A stretch of DNA of 64,000 nt, taken from NCBI RefSeq assembly GCF_038039535.1, contig NZ_JBBPHP010000035.1, positions 1 to 64,000 of the forward strand, written 5' to 3'. The notes below the pieces were generated by a model that was not told the DNA's origin, ran no database searches, and worked only from the letters and a program-made list of their open reading frames with translations. The position numbers and the translations under genes are program-made. The stretch comes from Catalinimonas sp038039535. Lineage in GTDB: Bacteria; Bacteroidota; Bacteroidia; Cytophagales; Cyclobacteriaceae. Below, in pieces: positions 8,655-15,855 of the stretch; within the stretch, counting starts at the first letter, position 1, and each line of letters starts with the position of its first letter.

Positions 8655-8662
8655 TACTTTTG
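8655..8662 (+). promoter_or_regulatory. possible -7 box of hisI
   Basis: TACTTTTG matches TAnnTTTG exactly but ends only three bases before the hisI ATG, so transcription would start at or inside the start codon. No good -33 TTTG is present. It is either a leaderless promoter or a chance match. Confidence 0.3.
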
Positions 8663-8665
8663 TGA

Positions 8666-9064
8666 ATGAACAAGCAAGAATTGGAAGAGGGAAAACTTCT
8701 AAATTTACAATTTGATAAAAGAGACGGACTTTTACCTGTAATTGTTCAGGACTCAGAATCAAAAGAGATTCTGATGCTCGGCTATACGAACAAGGAGGCA
8801 TTTGACAAAACTATCTCCTCAGGAAAAGCCACCTTTTGGAGTACTTCAAGAAAGCAGTTATGGACAAAAGGAGAAACTTCAGGAGACTTTTTAAAAGTAA
8901 ACAAGACCTTTGTAGACTGTGATCAGGACGCATTAATCTACCAAGTATCTATGCAAGGTTCTGGGACGTGTCATACCAAAAAAGCAGATGGAAATGCGCG
9001 GAAAAGTTGTTTCTATCGGAAATATAACCCAACTAAAAACCTTCTTGATATTATAGATCCTTAA
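8666..9064 (+). CDS. hisI: phosphoribosyl-AMP cyclohydrolase
   Basis: Opens the purine ring of phosphoribosyl-AMP in the third step of histidine synthesis. The 132 residues carry only the HisI domain, without the HisE pyrophosphohydrolase found in the bifunctional enzyme. Motifs include ILMLGYTNKEAFDKT, GKATFWSTSRKQLWTKGETSG, the metal-binding VDCDQDALIYQV, and the two-cysteine stretch GTCHTKKADGNARKSCFYR. The gene stands alone here, so the other his genes must be elsewhere and this enzyme acts with a separate HisE or HisIE. Confidence 0.94.
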   Translation: MNKQELEEGKLLNLQFDKRDGLLPVIVQDSESKEILMLGYTNKEAFDKTISSGKATFWSTSRKQLWTKGETSGDFLKVNKTFVDCDQDALIYQVSMQGSGTCHTKKADGNARKSCFYRKYNPTKNLLDIIDP

Positions 9065-9220
9065 TTAAAAAAGGAATGATCAGAGGGACATCAAATCTTA
9101 TATTTCAGAAGTGATTCGTAAACTATATTTAAAAATTACGTTTACCTGAATAACCATCTGGTAAACTGATATTTATTATAATTCTGATTACAATAAAAAC
9201 TCATTTGATTAATCATAAAT

Positions 9221-10732
9221 ATGGACCAAAAAGGGCGTGAAAAATACCCTGTTTACGTTACAAACAGCTATACACGGAAAAAAGAGAAATTTGAACCTCT
9301 ACACCCATCTCATATAGGAATGTATGTCTGCGGTCCTACAGTTTATGGAGACCCACATCTTGGACATGCCCGTTCGGCTATCACATTTGATATCGTAGCA
9401 CGATATTTCCGTTTTCTGGGATACAAAGTCAGGTATGTAAGAAACATTACTGATGTAGGTCACCTTGAAGATGAAGTTTCAGAAGAAGGTGAGGACAAGA
9501 TTAGCAAGAAAGCACGCTTAGAAAAGTTGGAGCCTATGGAAGTGGTACAATTGTACACTAATCGCTACCATGATGCTATTGCTAAACTGAATGTGGTACC
9601 TCCCAGTATTGAGCCTTCAGCCAGTGGCCATATACCTGAGCAGATCAAAATTATTGAAGAGATTATCAAAAATGGGTATGGCTATGAAGTAAACGGTTCT
9701 ATATATTTTGACCTTGAAAAATATGCAAAGAATCAGCCTTATGGCAAGCTATCTGGTAAAGTGCTGGATGATCTTAAAGCAGGAAGTAGAGAAACGCAGG
9801 GTTTAGGAGAAAAAAGAAGCCCACATGACTTTGCTCTATGGAAGAAAGCAAATCCTGAACACATCATGCGTTGGGATTCTCCCTGGGGTGAAGGTTTTCC
9901 GGGATGGCATATTGAATGTACCACCATGTGCACTAAGTATCTCGGGGATGAATTTGACATACATGGTGGAGGCCTGGATTTACAGTTTCCTCATCATGAA
10001 GCAGAACTTGCTCAAAGCTTTGGAGCCACTCATAAAAATCCTGTTCGCTACTGGATGCATAACAATCTGGTAAGCATAGACAACCAGAAAATGAGCAAGT
10101 CTTTGGGTAATTTTATTACTATTGAAGAACTTTTCAGTGGTGATCATTCCAAACTTGAGCAAGCTTATAGCCCTATGACTGTAAGGTTTTTCATCCTTCA
10201 GGCTCATTACCGAAGTCCGGTTGACTTTTCTAATCAGGCATTACAAGCTGCAGAAAAAGGCCTGCAAAGGCTCATGAATGCGTCTGAGCATCTTAATAAA
10301 CTTGAGCATCAGAAAGGAGAAATCGATAGTGAGTTGGAAGAAGAAATTAAAGATTTCAGTTTTTCCTGCTACGAGCATATGAGTGATGATTTTAATACGG
10401 CCAAAACTATTGCCTCTTTGTTTGAACTCAGCAGCAAGATCAACGCATTCTATCATAAACAGCTGGATCTGAGCACAATATCTTCAGAAACCTTTACCCT
10501 ACTCAAGGATACTTTCACTGGTTTTGTGGAAGATGTATTGGGCTTAATCTTTGAAAAAAACGATCAGAGTGATCGGGTAGATGCTCTGGTAAAACTATTT
10601 ATTGATCTGCGGAGGGATGCAAAACATCAAAAAGACTATGCTACAGCTGATAAGATTCGTCAGCAGTTAGCCGACATAGGGGTACAATTAAAAGATGAGA
10701 AGAACGGAAGCACATCATATTCATTAATTTAA
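9221..10732 (+). CDS. cysS: cysteinyl-tRNA synthetase
   Basis: Charges tRNA-Cys; a class I synthetase of 503 residues, normal length or slightly long. The first zinc ligand and HIGH motif are in GMYVCGPTVYGDPHLGHARS, further zinc ligands in GWHIECTTMC and HHEAE, and the KMSKS loop in NQKMSKSLGNFITIEEL. The C-terminal DALR helical domain and KDYATADKIRQQLADIG motif are present. Transcribed alone, with 156 upstream bases containing no exact promoter match. Confidence 0.97.
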   Translation: MDQKGREKYPVYVTNSYTRKKEKFEPLHPSHIGMYVCGPTVYGDPHLGHARSAITFDIVARYFRFLGYKVRYVRNITDVGHLEDEVSEEGEDKISKKARLEKLEPMEVVQLYTNRYHDAIAKLNVVPPSIEPSASGHIPEQIKIIEEIIKNGYGYEVNGSIYFDLEKYAKNQPYGKLSGKVLDDLKAGSRETQGLGEKRSPHDFALWKKANPEHIMRWDSPWGEGFPGWHIECTTMCTKYLGDEFDIHGGGLDLQFPHHEAELAQSFGATHKNPVRYWMHNNLVSIDNQKMSKSLGNFITIEELFSGDHSKLEQAYSPMTVRFFILQAHYRSPVDFSNQALQAAEKGLQRLMNASEHLNKLEHQKGEIDSELEEEIKDFSFSCYEHMSDDFNTAKTIASLFELSSKINAFYHKQLDLSTISSETFTLLKDTFTGFVEDVLGLIFEKNDQSDRVDALVKLFIDLRRDAKHQKDYATADKIRQQLADIGVQLKDEKNGSTSYSLI

Positions 10733-10811
10733 CTTCTTTAGTTTTTCCTAATAGCTCTTCCATTAAATATTACATCCTAAAACCTTAGAGCAATTTTTAG
10801 AGTAAATATGA

Positions 10812-10819
10812 TACGTTTG
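10812..10819 (+). promoter_or_regulatory. probable -7 box of the dcd-yidD operon
   Basis: TACGTTTG fits TAnnTTTG exactly and is 23 bases before the dcd ATG, leaving a short leader. At the expected -33 distance only TTAG is found, so the upstream element is weak. Confidence 0.5.
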
Positions 10820-10842
10820 CTTTAGATTTTGAAAAAAAGAAA

Positions 10843-11358
10843 ATGATATTATCTGGAAGAGAAATAGAGAAACTGATTGATAAAGAGATATTTATTAATC
10901 CGTTTTCAGTAGATCAACTTAATCCCAATAGCTATAATCTTCGTTTACACAATCAATTACTAGTTTATGAAGATGAAGTAATAGACATGAAGAAGGATAA
11001 TGAGGTAAAGAAGCTCGTTATTCCGGAAGAAGGCCTGGTTTTACAACCTAATCGCTTGTATCTGGGCAGAACCATTGAAACTATTAAAGCCGAATATCAC
11101 GTTCCTAAGCTGGAAGGACGTTCGTCCATTGGGCGTTTAGGCATTATGGTACATCTAACTGCTGGTTTGGGCAATATTGGTTCGGATGGTCACTGGACAC
11201 TAGAACTTGCCTGCATACAACCGGTCAGGATTTATCCTGGAGTGGCTATTTGTCAGATTTACTTTGAAGACATCAAGGGTGAATATGACATTTACAAAAG
11301 CAAGAAATACCATCATGATGATATACAGCCTAGTCTGATTTATCAGGAATTGCAGTAA
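10843..11358 (+). CDS. dcd: dCTP deaminase
   Basis: Deaminates dCTP to dUTP, supplying the dUMP route to dTTP. A trimeric dUTPase-fold enzyme of 171 residues, near the E. coli length of 193. Signature blocks are LEGRSSIGRLGIMVH, the region TAGLGNIGSDGHWTLEL that carries the catalytic Glu, and PGVAICQIYFE. A bifunctional deaminase/dUTPase cannot be excluded from sequence alone. Its TAA overlaps the yidD ATG by one base (TAATG), indicating coupled translation. Confidence 0.92.
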   Translation: MILSGREIEKLIDKEIFINPFSVDQLNPNSYNLRLHNQLLVYEDEVIDMKKDNEVKKLVIPEEGLVLQPNRLYLGRTIETIKAEYHVPKLEGRSSIGRLGIMVHLTAGLGNIGSDGHWTLELACIQPVRIYPGVAICQIYFEDIKGEYDIYKSKKYHHDDIQPSLIYQELQ

Positions 11359-11636
11359 TGCTTGTAACTATTTTACAGAGATTTGCTTTAACTTTAATAC
11401 GCTTTTACCAACTAGCTATCTCTCCCATTCTGGGTAGCCATTGCCGACATACGCCAAGTTGTTCTCAGTATACAATTGTTGCTATCAAGGAATGGGGAGT
11501 ATTGAAGGGTATACTACTCGGAGCCAAACGTATTGCCAGATGTCACCCATGGGGTACCTCAGGTTTTGACCCTGTACCCAAGAATAATGAACCTAACAAA
11601 AAAGATCTGGTTAACCCTTTAGACAACAAGCATTGA
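11358..11636 (+). CDS. yidD: membrane protein insertion efficiency factor YidD
   Basis: Small inner-membrane-associated protein thought to help YidC-dependent insertion. The 92 residues include the family core FYQLAISPILGSHCRHTPSC SQY (split here) and ARCHPWGTSGFDPVP with its conserved cysteines. In most bacteria yidD sits with rnpA and yidC; here it is coupled to dcd, a pairing that suggests shared expression rather than shared function. Confidence 0.93.
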   Translation: MLVTILQRFALTLIRFYQLAISPILGSHCRHTPSCSQYTIVAIKEWGVLKGILLGAKRIARCHPWGTSGFDPVPKNNEPNKKDLVNPLDNKH

Positions 11637-11707
11637 GTCGGCCAGATATATTGATTGACTAGCACTTATGATCCAAAAAGTAAACCTGAGTTTATTTTAG
11701 TATTCAT

Positions 11708-12175
11708 ATGAAAGAGGAAGAAAAATATATGAGGCAAGTTTTTGAACTTGCTAAGAAAGGTGAGGGTAAAGTAAGTCCTAACCCTATGGTGGGCTGTGTA
11801 ATTGTGAATAATCACAAGGTAATAGGGAAAGGTTGGCATCAGGAATATGGAAAAGCCCATGCAGAAAGGAATGCTATAGATAATGTTACTGATAAAAAAT
11901 TATTGACAGATAGTACAGTTTATGTAAATTTGGAGCCTTGTTCGCACTTTGGAAACACTCCTCCTTGCTGTGATTTGTTAGTTTCCTACAAGGTTAAAAA
12001 AGTAGTAATTGCTAATGTGGATCCCAATCCGTTGGTAAATGGAAGAGGCATCAAAAGGATGCAAGATGCTGGAATAGAAGTTATTACAGGAGTGCTTGAT
12101 CAGGAAGGCAAAAAACTTAATGCATCTTTCTTTGAGAAAATGCAACGTAAAAAACATATTCAAACTGTTGACTAA
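11708..12175 (+). CDS. ribD: riboflavin-pathway deaminase domain protein (RibD N-terminal half only)
   Basis: Zinc deaminase acting on the diamino-hydroxy-phosphoribosylamino-pyrimidine in riboflavin synthesis. The 155 residues cover exactly the deaminase domain: SPNPMVGCVIV, the zinc site HAERNAID and EPCSHFGNTPPCCDLL, and NPLVNGRGIKRMQDAGIEV. The usual C-terminal reductase domain (about 200 residues) is missing; the protein stops at the inter-domain linker and no reductase remnant follows before trhO. It may pair with a separate RibG/reductase gene elsewhere, or serve another cytidine-like substrate. Confidence 0.82.
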   Translation: MKEEEKYMRQVFELAKKGEGKVSPNPMVGCVIVNNHKVIGKGWHQEYGKAHAERNAIDNVTDKKLLTDSTVYVNLEPCSHFGNTPPCCDLLVSYKVKKVVIANVDPNPLVNGRGIKRMQDAGIEVITGVLDQEGKKLNASFFEKMQRKKHIQTVD

Positions 12176-12187
12176 TTTATTGCTCAG

Positions 12188-13255
12188 ATGTTGCTACATA
12201 ACAGGATTGATAAAAGAGTTTTAAAAAAACAAATGGAAGAGAGTAATGAGAAAAGAGTTACTCTTTCTTTTTATAATTACGCTAACATTGCAGCGCCTGA
12301 TGTTCTTCGTGATAAACTCTATGCAGAGTGGTCAGAAATTGGAGTACTGGGCAGAGTTTATCTGGCTAAAGAGGGAATAAACGCTCAGATTAATGTTCCA
12401 GAAAATAACTTTGAAGACTTTAAGACACACATCAAAAGCCTTGATTTTCTACAGGGAGTTAGATTGAACATTGCTGTAGAAAAAGAGGGTAAATCTTTTT
12501 ATAAGTTAAAAATAAAAGTACGCTCTAAAATCGTTGCTGATGGTCTTGAAGAAACTCAATTTGATGTAACTGATAAAGGTAAGCATGTAAATGCTGAAGA
12601 GTTTAACCGCCTTACTGACGATCCGAAAACGATCGTAGTAGATATGCGCAATCACTACGAAAGTGAGGTAGGACATTTTGAAAATGCTATCCTACCTGAC
12701 GTTGATACTTTTCGGGATGCGTTGCCTATCGTAAAAGAAACGCTTCAACCCTACCGCGATCATAATATTATTATGTATTGTACAGGAGGTATTCGCTGCG
12801 AAAAGGCTAGTGCATATTTCAAACATCTGGGATTCAAAAATGTACATCAGCTAGAAGGTGGAATTATCAAATATGCTCATGAAGTAGAGTCCAAAGGACT
12901 TAAAAATAAGTTTATTGGCAAAAATTTCGTTTTTGATGAAAGATTAGGTGAAAGAATATCAGAAGATATCATCAGCCACTGTCACCAGTGTGGAAAACCT
13001 TGTGACAATCATACCAATTGTAAAAATGATGCCTGTCATCTGTTATTCATTCAATGTGATGAATGTGCTAGCAAGTTAGAAGGTTGCTGTTCTGATGAAT
13101 GTAAAACATTCATCCATTTGCCTGAAAATGAGCAAAAAAATCTGAGAAAAAAGTTTCAGCAAAAACGCAATATCTTCAGAAAAGGAAGGGCTGATCATCT
13201 AAAAGAACATTGGCTGAAAGGTGCTAAACTTGTAGATAACCAAGCTCACAGTTAA
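12188..13255 (+). CDS. trhO: oxygen-dependent tRNA uridine(34) hydroxylase TrhO
   Basis: Hydroxylates U34 of certain tRNAs, the first step to 5-oxyacetyl/methoxy-uridine. The 355 residues match YceA/TrhO: an N-terminal acylphosphatase-like domain (about 20-110), a rhodanese domain with active loop CTGGIR starting at Cys198, and a C-terminal cysteine-rich part (about 255-315) with several CxxC pairs likely binding zinc. The gene follows ribD by 12 bases and ends inside its own terminator. A second Met at 16 is an alternative start (MEESNEKRVTLSFYNY). Confidence 0.93.
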   Translation: MLLHNRIDKRVLKKQMEESNEKRVTLSFYNYANIAAPDVLRDKLYAEWSEIGVLGRVYLAKEGINAQINVPENNFEDFKTHIKSLDFLQGVRLNIAVEKEGKSFYKLKIKVRSKIVADGLEETQFDVTDKGKHVNAEEFNRLTDDPKTIVVDMRNHYESEVGHFENAILPDVDTFRDALPIVKETLQPYRDHNIIMYCTGGIRCEKASAYFKHLGFKNVHQLEGGIIKYAHEVESKGLKNKFIGKNFVFDERLGERISEDIISHCHQCGKPCDNHTNCKNDACHLLFIQCDECASKLEGCCSDECKTFIHLPENEQKNLRKKFQQKRNIFRKGRADHLKEHWLKGAKLVDNQAHS

Positions 13256-13271
13256 TTGTGAGCTTTTTTTT
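13242..13271 (+). terminator. terminator overlapping the trhO stop codon
   Basis: Nine-bp perfect stem AAGCTCACA (13242-13250)/TGTGAGCTT (13257-13265), 6-base loop containing the trhO TAA, then a run of T to 13271. Confidence 0.85.
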
Positions 13272-13420
13272 ATCTGTAAAAGTTTGTTGAAATCTAAGTA
13301 TGCACCTTTTCTCTCCTTCCTTTTTATATTAATTCATTAGCACTTCTTTTCAATTCACTCATATTCCATCATGTGTAACTTTTGATTATGGTTTGAAGGT
13401 GTGAAACTTCACTCTGCTGC

Positions 13421-13428
13421 TAATTTTG
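13421..13428 (+). promoter_or_regulatory. possible -7 box of the M23 peptidase gene
   Basis: TAATTTTG matches TAnnTTTG, 69 bases before the start codon. The nearest TTTG upstream (13392-13395) is 25 bases away, longer than the usual spacing, so support is partial. Confidence 0.35.
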
Positions 13429-13497
13429 ATAGTATACTTTATATCAGAAAAGCGCCAAAGTAGAGAAAGCACAAACCACTTATAATTCAAGTTATAC

Positions 13498-14469
13498 ATG
13501 CCCAAAATAAAATATTATTACGATCCTAATACCTGCAAGTACGAGAAAGTAAAAGTGACTAAAAAGGAATGGATTATTGATGGGATCATGAATATCTCCA
13601 TTGTTCTCTTTGCTGCTATTGGTGTTGCTTTAATTTATATGAATTTTTATGACTCTCCTAAGGAAGTAAGCTTAAGAAAAGAGAACGAAAAGCTTCACTT
13701 TTACTACAATATTTTGCAAAAACAAATGGACGAAGCATCGTCTATGTTAGCGTTGCTTCAGGACAGAGATGATGGAATCTACCGTACGATTTATGAGCAG
13801 GATCCAATTCCTGAATCAGTTAGAAACGCAGGTATCGGGGGAGCGGAAAGATATAATAAACTCTTACAAGCTAATTTGAGTAAAGAAGATCTCATTCTGT
13901 CAACAGTCAAAGACATTGACCAGATCAAGAGAAAAATGTACATACAAACAAAATCGTACGACGAATTACTGACTTTAGCTAAGAACCAGCACTTGATGCT
14001 GGCTTCAATCCCAGCAATCGCCCCTATTTCTACCAATGACTCCTATCTTTCTTCTGGTTTTGGACTTCGTTATCACCCTATTTATAAAATAAGAAAACTG
14101 CACACAGGACTTGATTTTGCTGCACGTATTGGGACTGCTATATATGCTACTGGTGGTGGTACCGTTTCCAAAGTATCATCCAGTTATTATGGATACGGAA
14201 AACAGGTAGAAATTGATCATGGCTTCGGCTTTAAGACCAAATACGCTCATATGTCTGAGTTTAATGTTAAGGTAGGGCAAAAGGTAAAAAGAGGAGAATG
14301 TATCGGCTATTCAGGTAATTCAGGTACATCTTCAGGGCCTCACCTTCACTATGAGGTGCATAAAAACAGGAAAAAAGTGAATCCTATTCACTACATCTAC
14401 CGAGACATCTCTGAAGAAGAGTATGAGATGTTAGTTAAATTGGCATCTATTGAAAACCAATCCATGTAA
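13498..14469 (+). CDS. membrane-anchored M23 (LytM) peptidoglycan endopeptidase
   Basis: Cleaves peptide cross-links in murein or acts as a divisome/elongasome activator. The 323 residues contain a cytoplasmic N-terminus, one membrane segment (about 30-48), a coiled-coil-like periplasmic stretch (about 55-80), a linker, and a C-terminal LytM domain (about 185-300). Zinc ligands are present: HTGLD (His202, Asp206) and HLHYEV (His282, His284), so the enzyme should be catalytically active rather than a degenerate activator. Single gene between the trhO terminator and a bidirectional hairpin. Confidence 0.9.
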   Translation: MPKIKYYYDPNTCKYEKVKVTKKEWIIDGIMNISIVLFAAIGVALIYMNFYDSPKEVSLRKENEKLHFYYNILQKQMDEASSMLALLQDRDDGIYRTIYEQDPIPESVRNAGIGGAERYNKLLQANLSKEDLILSTVKDIDQIKRKMYIQTKSYDELLTLAKNQHLMLASIPAIAPISTNDSYLSSGFGLRYHPIYKIRKLHTGLDFAARIGTAIYATGGGTVSKVSSSYYGYGKQVEIDHGFGFKTKYAHMSEFNVKVGQKVKRGECIGYSGNSGTSSGPHLHYEVHKNRKKVNPIHYIYRDISEEEYEMLVKLASIENQSM

Positions 14470-14517
14470 AAGATATAGCCTTTGTTTTTTGACTACAAAA
14501 AATAATGATGAACATAA

Positions 14518-14553
14518 AGCAATAGCATTTTCATTTAAGTAAATGCTATTGCT
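14518..14553. terminator. bidirectional hairpin between convergent genes
   Basis: A 13-bp perfect stem (14518-14530 with 14541-14553, core GCAATAGCATTT) and 10-base loop between the M23 gene and the convergent small membrane protein gene. Neither side has a strong T run, so it may work as a weak terminator or an RNA 3' end stabiliser. Confidence 0.55.
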
Positions 14554-14565
14554 CGTCAACTAATC

Positions 14566-14772
14566 TTATTTTTTGCTACTATTACTCCACAGTATAATTC
14601 CTATTACCAGAACAACGACGCTAATAATAAGCGGTACATAGTTTGCCTGACTTACTACTACATCTGCCCCAAAAATACTGAAGCTATCAGAATCATCTGC
14701 TACTTGCATACCAGTAATGGCAGTAGCAGCAATACCTATTAAAGTGAGAACAATTCCCAATCCTTTTTTCAT
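14566..14772 (-). CDS. small two-helix membrane protein, unknown function
   Basis: Sixty-eight residues with two hydrophobic segments (about 4-24 and 45-63) separated by an acidic and polar loop. The ends are Lys-rich. I do not recognise the family; the layout resembles many DUF3185-like or stress-related small membrane proteins, but this is only a resemblance. It lies downstream of a cytochrome gene and of that gene's terminator. Confidence 0.6.
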   Translation of the reverse strand: MKKGLGIVLTLIGIAATAITGMQVADDSDSFSIFGADVVVSQANYVPLIISVVVLVIGIILWSNSSKK

Positions 14773-14792
14773 AAAAAATGATTAACATTTAT

Positions 14793-14861
14793 AAAAAATT
14801 AAGACAATTATCACCAGACTGTCAAACTTCGTTGATTTCAGTCACACGATAATTGTCTTAA
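14793..14861 (-). terminator. large nested hairpin terminator after the cytochrome gene
   Basis: On the minus strand a 13-bp perfect outer stem (14800-14812/14848-14860, core AAGACAATTATC) encloses an inner GACTG/CAGTC stem and is followed by AATTTTTTA. Placement directly 3' of the cytochrome gene and the T run indicate an intrinsic terminator. Confidence 0.75.
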
Positions 14862-14909
14862 AGTAAAAAATTTCTAAGCACTATAGAAAATAGAATTGAT
14901 ATTATTGCA

Positions 14910-15641
14910 TCAAGCATTGGTTTTATGCTTGCCTTTGCTTCTTCTTCCTTTGTTGAGATAAATTACTGCAACCACTAATGCTACTAAAGATACTGCAAAT
15001 ATGATGAGCACTGTGATTGAAGAGCCAGTAAAAATATTATGCGAAACTACTCCATCACCATCCTGGGTATAAGCTTCGTCTGTAGCATCATCAGGTAATA
15101 CATCGGTCTCAGTACTCATTGATTCATCCGTCTCCGCACTACCACTGGCTCCTACTCCTGTTGCTGCAGTTTCAGAAACTGACTCTTCCTTGATGTAAGC
15201 CAGAATACTCATGATATCATCGTCTGATAGAAATTCAAAAGCAGGCATAATTTGCTCATTATACTGGCTAAAAAGCTGCTGAGCATATTCTTCTTCGGGG
15301 TCGGCAATGACCTCTTGAGAGTTTTTTATAAATCTTAAGAGCCAGTCAGTGGGCCTTGTGCCATGTACACTTGCCAATGCAGGACCAATGAGTTGTTTTT
15401 CAATCATATGACATGCACTACAGTGCTGCCTGAACAGGTCTCTACCATGAGCAATGGCTTGGGGGTCATCAGGAATACTTACTTCCGCTCCCTCACCCTG
15501 TACATATTGAACATTTTCTCTAGCATCTTCCTGTGCCTGGGTTTGAATTGGAGATAAGAGGAAGAAACTCATTAAGCATGCAATTGTACCTAAAAAATTT
15601 GTACACTTTCTTTTCTTGCTGTGTTTGAAAATTGATAACAT
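14910..15641 (-). CDS. membrane-anchored c-type cytochrome
   Basis: A monohaem cytochrome facing the periplasm, likely an electron carrier in respiration. The 243 residues have a signal sequence (about 15-37), a class I cytochrome domain (about 58-150) with the haem site CSACH (Cys74, Cys77, His78) and the Met ligand in the EQIMPAF segment, an acidic/serine-rich linker (about 150-205), and a C-terminal membrane helix (about 208-230) with a basic tail. The tail-anchored layout is unusual for soluble cytochromes. No oxidase or cytochrome-reductase gene is adjacent, so the partner is unknown. Confidence 0.85.
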   Translation of the reverse strand: MLSIFKHSKKRKCTNFLGTIACLMSFFLLSPIQTQAQEDARENVQYVQGEGAEVSIPDDPQAIAHGRDLFRQHCSACHMIEKQLIGPALASVHGTRPTDWLLRFIKNSQEVIADPEEEYAQQLFSQYNEQIMPAFEFLSDDDIMSILAYIKEESVSETAATGVGASGSAETDESMSTETDVLPDDATDEAYTQDGDGVVSHNIFTGSSITVLIIFAVSLVALVVAVIYLNKGRRSKGKHKTNA

Positions 15642-15790
15642 CTTAAAAAATATTATTAGTCAAAAAAATATCTAACTTCCTATAATTGAAAGATGTAGAA
15701 CAACTTAAATGTTTTGGAATATTATCTCTTTGTGATTTTGAATATACCCCTACCTCTCTGTCTTCTCTAGTAGCAGATGAATAGCCTCAT

Positions 15791-15834
15791 AAAAAAACCT
15801 GATCCTTCATACTTTTTGTACGAATAGATCAGGC
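15791..15834 (-). terminator. terminator of the parE-parC operon
   Basis: On the minus strand CCTGATC...GATCAGG (15827-15833/15798-15804) with an inner TTCGTAC/GTATGAA stem around AAAAA, followed by seven T. It sits 22 bases after the parC stop. Confidence 0.88.
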
Positions 15835-15855
15835 TTGTTTCAAAAAAAAATCAAA

